Shown: positions 47,999 through 54,826 of the stretch, in pieces
Layout of the letters: each line of letters begins with the position of its first letter
Numbering within the stretch: the stretch's first letter is position 1
NCBI RefSeq assembly: GCF_024505185.1
Contig: NZ_JANIBJ010000003.1
Span: 62,001-126,000 of the forward strand
Direction of reading: 5' to 3'
DNA from: Methylomonas subterranea
GTDB lineage: Bacteria; Pseudomonadota; Gammaproteobacteria; Methylococcales; Methylomonadaceae
Length of the DNA stretch: 64,000 nucleotides
Translations under genes and position numbers: made by a program
The notes under the pieces: generated by a model
Databases searched by the model: none
The model's input: only the letters and a program-made list of their open reading frames with translations
What the model was told of the DNA's origin: nothing

Positions 47999-49705
47999 TC
48001 AGGCTTCGGTGGTTACCCGCAGCACTTCCTCCAAAGTGGTAATACCTTGCAGGGCCTTGCCAATGCCGTCTTCGTACATGGTCTGCATGCCTTCGCGGAT
48101 GGCCTGCTGTTGTATCACATAGGCCTCGTCGTGCTTCATGATCTGTTTGCGTATGCTGTCGCTCATGGTCAAAAACTCGATGATCGCCAAGCGGCCCTTG
48201 TAGCCTATGCCGTTGCAGAGCGGGCAACCGACCGGTTTATGCAACATAATCCGCCCTTCGGCTTGCCAGCGGCGCAGTTGCATTTCCTCTATCAGCGTAT
48301 CCGACGCCGGCTGAGCCTGCTTGCAGGCCGGGCAGAGTTTTCTGACCAAGCGCTGAGCCAGGATGCCGTTGATGGTGGAACTGAGCAAGTACTCCTCCAG
48401 CCCCATGTCCTGCAGACGGGTAATACCGGCGGCGGCATCGTTGGTATGCAGGGTGGATAACACCAAATGTCCGGTCAGGGCCGATTGCACGGCGATTTTG
48501 GCGGTCTCCAGGTCGCGCATTTCCCCTATCATGACCACGTCGGGATCTTGCCGGACGATGGAGCGCAAGGCCGACGCGAAAGTCAGGCCGATTTGCGGTT
48601 TGGCCTGAATCTGGTTGATGCCATCCAGCTGATACTCGACCGGGTCTTCCACGGTGATGATCTTGCGTTCCGAGGTGTTCAGGGTCTTCAAGGCCGCATA
48701 CAGACTGGTGGACTTGCCGCTACCGGTGGGGCCGGTAATCAAGATGATGCCGTGCGGTTGCGCCAAGACTTCCATGAAGTTTTCCGCTTGCCGGCCGACG
48801 AAACCCAGCGCGGCAAAATCCAGCACCGCGTTTTCCTTGTCCAGCAAACGAATCACCACGCTTTCGCCGTACAAGGTCGGCACGGTGGAGACCCGCAAAT
48901 CCAGCTCCTTGCCTATCATTTGCAATTTGATGCGGCCGTCCTGCGGCAGCCGGCGTTCGGCGATATTCAATTTGGCCATGATTTTGATGCGCGACAGCAC
49001 CGCGGCGGTCGACGCCACCGGCGGCGAATCGATGTCCTGCAACACGCCGTCGATGCGCAGACGGACTTTCAGACTTTGTTCGAATGGCTCGATATGTACG
49101 TCGGACGCCCGACTTTCGACGGCTTTTTGCAGAATGAAGTTCACCATGCGGATAATCGGCGCTTCGCTGGCCAGATCCTTTAAATGCTCCAGGTCCTCGT
49201 TCCCCTGCTCCTCGACGTTCAGGCCGTCCATCAGCTTGTCCATTTGCGACCTGCCCTCGCCGTACTGGATTTCCAGCGCCGCGTCGATATCGGACAACTG
49301 GCCGACATGCAGGCGAATCGGCTTGCCGGTCGCCAATCTCAGGGCATGCGGCAGATAGTCGTCTTCTGGATCCATAACCGCCACGTCGATACCGTCGTCG
49401 TCGCTTCGCAAGCCCACCGCGTGATGGTATTTCAAAAATCTCAGCGACACCTGGTCTTGCAGCGGCGATTGCGGCGGGAAGTTTTCCGGCCGCAGGCGCT
49501 GCAAGCCTCGGGTTTTGGCGAAGGTTTCCGCCACATCCGCATCCGAACACAAGCCCAATTTGATCAGCATTTGCGGCAACGAATCGTCTTGCGCCGACTT
49601 TTGCATGCGGCGAGCCTTGGCTAAATCGCTATCCGAAAGTTTGCCGTTGCGCTTTAAAACACTCAAAAACTCGGCGTATCTTTCGGGGCTGTTGACGGTG
49701 TCCAT
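47999..49705 (-). CDS. gspE: GspE/PulE/PilB-family secretion ATPase
   Basis: The 568-residue protein powers type II secretion or type IV pilus assembly. It has an N-terminal GspE-N type domain (about 1-150), Walker A ITGPTGSGKSTSLYAAL (about 330), Asp box EDPVEYQL, the Walker B VVMIGEMRDLETA and a His box LSTLHTNDAAAGI. A tetracysteine zinc site is present (LCPACK and CPLCNGIGYKG). No other gsp or pil gene is in the window, so the exact system is unclear; it precedes the DUF3592 fusion gene by 12 bases on the same strand. Confidence 0.88.
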   Translation of the reverse strand: MDTVNSPERYAEFLSVLKRNGKLSDSDLAKARRMQKSAQDDSLPQMLIKLGLCSDADVAETFAKTRGLQRLRPENFPPQSPLQDQVSLRFLKYHHAVGLRSDDDGIDVAVMDPEDDYLPHALRLATGKPIRLHVGQLSDIDAALEIQYGEGRSQMDKLMDGLNVEEQGNEDLEHLKDLASEAPIIRMVNFILQKAVESRASDVHIEPFEQSLKVRLRIDGVLQDIDSPPVASTAAVLSRIKIMAKLNIAERRLPQDGRIKLQMIGKELDLRVSTVPTLYGESVVIRLLDKENAVLDFAALGFVGRQAENFMEVLAQPHGIILITGPTGSGKSTSLYAALKTLNTSERKIITVEDPVEYQLDGINQIQAKPQIGLTFASALRSIVRQDPDVVMIGEMRDLETAKIAVQSALTGHLVLSTLHTNDAAAGITRLQDMGLEEYLLSSTINGILAQRLVRKLCPACKQAQPASDTLIEEMQLRRWQAEGRIMLHKPVGCPLCNGIGYKGRLAIIEFLTMSDSIRKQIMKHDEAYVIQQQAIREGMQTMYEDGIGKALQGITTLEEVLRVTTEA

Positions 49706-50001
49706 ACAGTTATCTCGCTAATGAATTCTGAACCTGGCCGACGCCATGCGCGCGACCAAAAGAGGCAAGTCGATACCGGGCACCGATTATAGCCTTAGCG
49801 GAACGGCTGGACTTAAAATCCGTTCACGGCGGTCGGCCCCACTTGGAAAACGGGACAATTCGTCAAAACATGCGTGCCTGGCCGTGCCCCGGGAAGGCTG
49901 ACGGCCAAGCTCTTTTTTACCGCAAACATCGGAGCGGACTTGCAATTTATCGCTTGCCGGTTAATATGCCTTGACCGTCAATCAATCCGTTAGGGATCTC
50001 C
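49706..50001. other. Divergent gap between gspE-type ATPase and DUF2167 genes
   Basis: The 296-base region separates two diverging starts and must hold both promoters. I see no strong hexamers, palindrome or coding frame. AGGGA lies just before the plus-strand ATG as its ribosome site. Confidence 0.4.
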
Positions 50002-50895
50002 ATGTTCATTAAACGCCTCTGTATCGTCAGCCTGTTTCTATTGCTGCATTTTCCCCCTCCCAGCCTTGCCCAGGACGCCAGCGGCCAAATTACCGTCGAG
50101 GAGTTTCTGGCCTCGCTGAACTTCCAGGAGGGCAAGATAGAGCTACCCGGGGGAATTGCCGCGTTGAATCTACCGGAAACGTTCCGTTATCTGGCGCCGG
50201 ACGATACGGAACGCATGCTGAGCCAAGGCTGGGGCAACCCAGGCGGCTACCAGACCCTGGGCATGATACTGCCGGCGGCCGTCAATCCCTTGGGCATGGA
50301 CGGTTGGGGGGTGATCATCACTTACGAGGAGGACGGTCACGTCAACGACGATGACGCGGAAACCATAGACTACGACGCCTTGTTGTCCGATATGCGGGAA
50401 GCCATGAACGAGGCCAACCGGGAGCGTCAAGATCAGGGTTACGATGCCTTGACCCTGGTCGGCTGGGCGGAAAAACCCACCTACGATAAGGTAAGTCACA
50501 AACTCTATTGGGCCAAGGAGCTTGCCTCCGACCGCGCCAGTCAAAACACACTCAATTACAACATCCGCCTGCTGGGCCGCAAGGGCGTCCTAGTACTGAA
50601 CGCGGTAGCCGGCATGGAACAAATCGATACCATAAAGGCGGAAATGCAAAATGTGGTGGCATTCAGTAACTTCACGCCCGGTAACGGCTATACCGATTTC
50701 AACGCCGCCACGGATCAAACCGCCGCATACGGTATCGCCGCGCTGGTAGCCGGCGGCGCGGCGGCCAAAATGGGCCTGTTCGCCAAGTTGTTTGCCTTGC
50801 TGATTGCCTTTAAAAAATTGATTGTGCTGGGCGTGATCGGTATCGGCGTCTTGCTGAAAAAACTCTTCGGTCGTAAACAAGAGACACAACCATAA
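50002..50895 (+). CDS. DUF2167 membrane protein
   Basis: The 297-residue protein has a signal peptide (MFIKRLCIVSLFLLLHF, cleaved near SLAQ) and two C-terminal helices (about 236-256 and 262-284). The central part has ILPAAVNPLGMDGWGVIITY, YEEDGHVNDDDAETIDYDAL and LVGWAEKPTYDKVSHKLYWA, which are hallmark DUF2167 sequences. Function is unknown; such proteins are often found near stress or secretion genes. AGGGA precedes the ATG. It stands alone and ends in a hairpin. Confidence 0.9.
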   Translation: MFIKRLCIVSLFLLLHFPPPSLAQDASGQITVEEFLASLNFQEGKIELPGGIAALNLPETFRYLAPDDTERMLSQGWGNPGGYQTLGMILPAAVNPLGMDGWGVIITYEEDGHVNDDDAETIDYDALLSDMREAMNEANRERQDQGYDALTLVGWAEKPTYDKVSHKLYWAKELASDRASQNTLNYNIRLLGRKGVLVLNAVAGMEQIDTIKAEMQNVVAFSNFTPGNGYTDFNAATDQTAAYGIAALVAGGAAAKMGLFAKLFALLIAFKKLIVLGVIGIGVLLKKLFGRKQETQP

Positions 50896-50912
50896 GCGGC
50901 CATTTAACTAAG

Positions 50913-50937
50913 CCCGGCAATCCACACCGATGCCGGG
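50913..50937 (+). terminator. Candidate terminator after DUF2167 gene
   Basis: CCCGGCA (50913-50919) pairs with TGCCGGG (50931-50937) 17 bases after the stop, followed by TTGCTCCCGC. There is no long T-tract, so efficiency is uncertain. A smaller CCCGC/GCGGG stem follows directly. Confidence 0.5.
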
Positions 50938-51088
50938 TTGCTCCCGCTTGCGGGGCTGGGGCGGAGCGGGACCATGCGATCCAAGTGGGCAAATGGCTTG
51001 TGGCGAACCCACTTCAAGGATATAGTGCTTGCGCATAAACCTGGAAACCAGTCTGGATTTTGAGCTAATTCAAATTAAGGGAGTCATC

Positions 51089-51727
51089 ATGATCGAGCAG
51101 TCATTTCGCCGAAAATATTTTAGGTTGGCCGCCGGCGTATTATCGTTGGCCGCCATGCTCTCGCCGTCCTGTTATGCCTCGGTGACACAGGAATCCCACG
51201 ACGTGGGCGTTTGGCTAATAGACGATTTCGGGCAAAGTTTTATCGCCCGGGATGCCGCCATCCAGTCCATAGGCATAGTCATTTCCGACTGGAATCCGAC
51301 CGAAGACAGTCCGTTTATCGTCGAAATCAGCCTGTTTGCCGGCGCGGACTTTACCGCCGCCCCCATCAGCAGCAAAAGCGTCCAGCTTGAAGATGGCTTT
51401 GGCGGAGTAAACGGCAACGGTGCCTGGTTCGATTTCGATTTTAGCGATGTCGTCTTGAATATCGGTGGCGCCTACGCCTTTAACCTGCATTCGCCCCATC
51501 AGCGTGGCGGAGTTTTTTATGCCGATACCGATCCCTATCCCGACGGCGTGATGTATCAGGACGGCGAGGTGTTTTCGGACACCAGCGACTTGGCGTTTCG
51601 CGTCATGGCAAAACCGGTTCCGTTACCGCTCTCCGCATGGTTTATGGCTTCCGGCCTGCTGGGCTTGAGCGCCTTTTCCCGCAAATCAAGCAACAGGCAA
51701 GCATCAATGGATTACGCAGCCTGCTAA
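51089..51727 (+). CDS. VPLPA-CTERM/PEP-CTERM-type exported protein
   Basis: The 212-residue protein has a signal peptide (about 1-30, ending SCYA) and a C-terminal sorting signal: VPLPLSAW followed by a hydrophobic stretch (FMASGLLGLSAF) and RKSSNR. Such signals are recognised by exosortase, which releases and modifies the protein for export to the surface or extracellular matrix. The middle is beta-rich (VWLIDDFGQSF, ADTDPYPDGVMYQDG), typical of the class. AAGGGAG precedes the ATG at 51089; the longer frame from 51029 was rejected. No exosortase is in the window. Confidence 0.8.
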   Translation: MIEQSFRRKYFRLAAGVLSLAAMLSPSCYASVTQESHDVGVWLIDDFGQSFIARDAAIQSIGIVISDWNPTEDSPFIVEISLFAGADFTAAPISSKSVQLEDGFGGVNGNGAWFDFDFSDVVLNIGGAYAFNLHSPHQRGGVFYADTDPYPDGVMYQDGEVFSDTSDLAFRVMAKPVPLPLSAWFMASGLLGLSAFSRKSSNRQASMDYAAC

Positions 51728-51775
51728 GCAAAGCAGCAGCCGTCGTTGAGCGGATGGTAACGACGAGCTTTGCTT
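51726..51775 (+). terminator. Two-tiered hairpin after the VPLPA-CTERM gene
   Basis: Starting inside the stop codon, AAGCAAAGC (51726-51734) pairs with GCTTTGCTT (51767-51775), and inside it CGTCGTT (51741-51747) pairs with AACGACG (51759-51765). The perfect outer and inner stems make a stable 3' end; no T-run follows, so it may act as an mRNA stabiliser or terminator. Confidence 0.6.
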
Positions 51776-52009
51776 TCGAAGACAAATAACTCTGATACCA
51801 CCCGATTGACTTGCCGCACCATTTCATTGGTTATAATTGGATATCAATTTAATCGGATTATCGCGTTCCAGCGGCAGATGGGTAAAACCTCGGCCGACAG
51901 GAAGCGGCGCGGGTGCTTGTAATACGTCGACTCACGCCTTCACTCTGGAAAAAATCTTATTACGATTCAATTAGTTGCACATCAATCCAACCACCGGGCA
52001 GAGCGGAGT

Positions 52010-52828
52010 ATGTTAGAAAAATATCGAGACTATAAATTAAAAGACTTTAAAAAATTACTGGTCAGAAAGCTAAAGCTACCTTTGTATTTGGGCAGTCAGC
52101 ATGATTGCCCGACTTGCGGGGCGCATTTAAAAAAATTCAAGCCCATGTGGAAATCCTTTCCAAGAAAACTGAAGGAGCATGGATTCGTTTATCCGCTTGA
52201 ACAATTTGAAACATTGAATTGGGACGCTTTTTTGTGTCCATCCTGTGACTGCTCGGATCGTGAACGGTTGTATGCCTTATACATCAGGGATTGGCTCGCC
52301 AAGCCCGCAAAAAACCGCGTTATTATCGACTTTGCCCCATCGCTTGCAATTTCAAGCTGGTTAAGAACTGAAAAATCAATCAGTTATAAATCAGCCGATC
52401 TCTATAGGCCGAATGTCGATGACAAAGTCGACATCACGGATATGCCGAAGTATGAGGACAACTCGGTTGATGCCTTTATCTGTTCGCACGTTCTTGAACA
52501 TATCACAAACGACCGTGCCGCCATGAAAGAGCTATACAGAATACTGAAACCCGACGGATTTGGCATAGTGATGGTTCCGCTGATTGTCGGCGTTGATGAA
52601 ACCAATGAGGATAGTAGCGTTGATTCCGATGCACTGCGGTGGAAATATTTTGCTCAATGCGACCATGTCAGGCTTTACGGAAAGGCCGACTTCATAAACC
52701 GTTTGCGGGACGTCGGATTTAATGTCGAAATCCTGGACAAAAATTATTTTGGCGTCGATAAGTTTCACCGCTACGGAATTGGTGACAATGCCGTTCTGTA
52801 TGTTGTCCGGAAAAGCGCGGCGCTTTAA
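52010..52828 (+). CDS. Zinc-ribbon class I SAM-dependent methyltransferase
   Basis: The 272-residue protein carries an N-terminal zinc-ribbon made of CPTCG (about residue 28) and CPSCDCSDRERL (about 78), then a class I methyltransferase core. The motif post-I acidic region (YKSADLYRPNVD), VDAFICSHVLEHITN and LKPDGFGIVMVPL fit the Methyltransf_11 group, though the glycine-rich motif I is degenerate (IIDFAPSLAI). The substrate is unknown; similar proteins sit in polysaccharide clusters. The gene is more AT-rich than its neighbours, suggesting acquisition by transfer. The upstream TATAAT at 51832 could be its -10 box. Confidence 0.8.
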   Translation: MLEKYRDYKLKDFKKLLVRKLKLPLYLGSQHDCPTCGAHLKKFKPMWKSFPRKLKEHGFVYPLEQFETLNWDAFLCPSCDCSDRERLYALYIRDWLAKPAKNRVIIDFAPSLAISSWLRTEKSISYKSADLYRPNVDDKVDITDMPKYEDNSVDAFICSHVLEHITNDRAAMKELYRILKPDGFGIVMVPLIVGVDETNEDSSVDSDALRWKYFAQCDHVRLYGKADFINRLRDVGFNVEILDKNYFGVDKFHRYGIGDNAVLYVVRKSAAL

Positions 52829-53193
52829 AGCCGTCTCTGGTAAGCCGCTCACGCGCCGGGTTGTGATGACCCGAGCAACCCCATTCCAACTCACCGGCAA
52901 CCACGGCAGCGGGTTTGATCTCTTGATATTCGGCTATTGCCGAAGAGTCGGCAAGTTAACTGTTCGTCGTGATTTTGGCTGGATCGATGGCTGAATATGC
53001 CGCGCATGGATCCGTATTGACTGCATTCCGGCCTTTTAGCCGACTTATCGTCGGCGACCCCGGCTCGCCCGTGGCCACCCGCCCTCGGCAATCTCTTTGA
53101 CTTTAGCCGGCAATGCGTCTATGTTCATCCATACACCGCAACCGATAGCCGCGGTATTTTCAGCGCTATCCAAAGGATTGTGAGGGATTGGTC
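52829..53193. other. 365-base intergenic region
   Basis: The region between the methyltransferase and the metallopeptidase has no recognisable gene, RNA or repeat. Its base composition returns to the GC-rich average of the window. GAGGG just before 53194 is the ribosome site of the next gene. Confidence 0.4.
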
Positions 53194-54210
53194 ATGATAG
53201 AAACCTTTACCGACGCTTATCGTAAAACCCAGGATGTCATCAAGAAGGAAACCTTCGAAAAAGACTGGGACAGTTTTCTAAAGAGCAAAATCAAGCAACT
53301 GCTGGGCGACGACGGCTTGAACGACGCCGAGGCCGCCAGTCTGACCAAACTGCAAAACGACATCAAGTATCCGAAGGGCGGCGCCAAAACCAGCCGTAGC
53401 GTGGAAGCGGACGCCATTCTGGAGGCCGCCAGACAAGATGATGCCAACAAACTGCAGGACAGGGCCGCCGCGCTTAAATTTCTCAGGCATGTTTACTTCA
53501 TCAGCAAGCGCGGCGGGCAAAGCATTTGGGTCTGTTCTCCGCCGAAACGCTACGCCAATTGGACTTATGACGAGTTCAACGGACTGAACAAGGTGGAACT
53601 AAAATCCCGCCTGGCCCACCAGACCGAAATTTTCAGCGCGGGCAACATGAACAAAATGTCGGCGGGCACCCAGGATGCGCTGGCATGGTGTCAAAAGGTC
53701 CTGATCAGCCTGGCCTCGGCCAAAAGCAAGGTTAAAAAAGACCGGGATCTGGTGAGCCGATGGTTCGCGGACGAGAATACCGACGATCCCAAGTTGGACG
53801 ACTTGATCGAAAAGTTGACGGCGGGGTTCAAAAAAATTCGCGACGTCTGCAATTCCAACCAACTGGTATTTTCAGACGATACGGTGGACCGCAGCACTCA
53901 GCCCAATCTGTGGAAAACCACCTATGCCTTGGTACATGATGAAAAGCTGCACGTCATTTATGTGGAAAAAGTCTTGCTGGGCCGCTCCGGAACCAAGCTG
54001 GAATGGGCTATCACTATTGTGCACGAACTTTCGCACAGGGAAATCAAGACCAAGGATCACTTTTACAGCGAATCCGGCCTGAAACCCAACGCCGCCAGCT
54101 TTCCCTCCGACAAAGCGCTGGAGAATGCCGATAACTGGGGCTTTTATGCCGCCAATGTCAACGGCGCGCTTACCAAGGGCAAAATCCAGGCGGTTTTGAA
54201 AGAACCCTAG
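53194..54210 (+). CDS. Putative M35-like (aspzincin) metallopeptidase
   Basis: A 338-residue protein with HELSH (277-281) followed by a TKDHFY stretch with Asp288 and then ENADNWGFYAA; this order matches deuterolysin/peptidyl-Lys metallopeptidases, where two His and an Asp bind zinc. There is no signal peptide, although the family is mostly secreted, so export by a non-Sec route or a cytosolic role must be considered. The first 230 residues are helical and lysine-rich with no named domain. The ATG at 53194 has GAGGG 7 bases upstream, preferred over TTG at 53188. A lipoprotein gene follows after 35 bases. Confidence 0.75.
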   Translation: MIETFTDAYRKTQDVIKKETFEKDWDSFLKSKIKQLLGDDGLNDAEAASLTKLQNDIKYPKGGAKTSRSVEADAILEAARQDDANKLQDRAAALKFLRHVYFISKRGGQSIWVCSPPKRYANWTYDEFNGLNKVELKSRLAHQTEIFSAGNMNKMSAGTQDALAWCQKVLISLASAKSKVKKDRDLVSRWFADENTDDPKLDDLIEKLTAGFKKIRDVCNSNQLVFSDDTVDRSTQPNLWKTTYALVHDEKLHVIYVEKVLLGRSGTKLEWAITIVHELSHREIKTKDHFYSESGLKPNAASFPSDKALENADNWGFYAANVNGALTKGKIQAVLKEP

Positions 54211-54245
54211 ATTTTCGTCAACCCGCAACGAACCGGGAAACCGAT

Positions 54246-54728
54246 ATGCCGCGTTTCAATCGTTTTTTCCTTATTTATCTTTTGACTATTCCGGGCTCCG
54301 TATCCGCCTGTTCCGACAACCCTGTCGACACTGGCGAACCAAGGCAAGCGGCGGCCGGCGAAGCGGAACTCAAGCAAGCGGAGAGCAAGACCATGAATAC
54401 AATCGGCAGCAGACGCCGGCGCCTACCGCCGGAACTAAAACCCATCACGGTCGACGGCGTGGTTTACCAGGAACTGCGCCAAGGCAATAAATTGGGTTAC
54501 GAGCAAAAGAGCGGGTTTTTGATCGCGCTCGACCAGAAAACAGGGGAAATGCTCTGGCACGTGCGCGCCTACCCGATTCAGTACGTCGAGGGCAAGGAAA
54601 CCGATGTACAGGAAGTATTCTTTACCCGCCTGGAGTTGTTGCCGGGTGGAAAGGAAATATTGATCGAGAACGAACTGGAAAAACAGTTTATCGTCAATCT
54701 GGCGGACCACTCGGTCACCTGTAAATAA
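54246..54728 (+). CDS. Small predicted lipoprotein downstream of the metallopeptidase
   Basis: The 160-residue product begins with a type II signal peptide whose lipobox SVSAC puts the lipidated Cys near residue 22. An acidic, alanine-rich linker follows, then a compact domain with ITVDGVVYQELRQG, FLIALDQKTGEMLWHVRAY and DVQEVFFTRLELLPGGKEIL. No family was recognised; the LDQKTGEMLWHVR piece resembles one beta-propeller blade of PQQ-type proteins. It may be co-transcribed with the metallopeptidase; whether it inhibits or assists it is open. Confidence 0.7.
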   Translation: MPRFNRFFLIYLLTIPGSVSACSDNPVDTGEPRQAAAGEAELKQAESKTMNTIGSRRRRLPPELKPITVDGVVYQELRQGNKLGYEQKSGFLIALDQKTGEMLWHVRAYPIQYVEGKETDVQEVFFTRLELLPGGKEILIENELEKQFIVNLADHSVTCK

Positions 54729-54785
54729 GCCGGGTACCGGGGCGGGTAGCGCCAAACAAAATCAAACGCGCCGATTCGCTGGGTT

Positions 54786-54791
54786 TATAAT
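54786..54791 (+). promoter_or_regulatory. Candidate -10 box ahead of ppdK
   Basis: TATAAT lies 35 bases upstream of the ppdK start within a 98-base gap. No good -35 match was found at the usual distance, so the promoter is tentative. Confidence 0.35.
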
Positions 54792-54826
54792 CGGGCCACC
54801 TTTCCACAACATTCATAAGGTACGCA

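Noticed and set aside
53194-54728. Classical toxin-antitoxin operon
   Set aside because: The first gene is a 338-residue peptidase-like protein and the second a lipoprotein; sizes and the outer location do not match a toxin-antitoxin pair. An effector-protector pair remains only a hypothesis.
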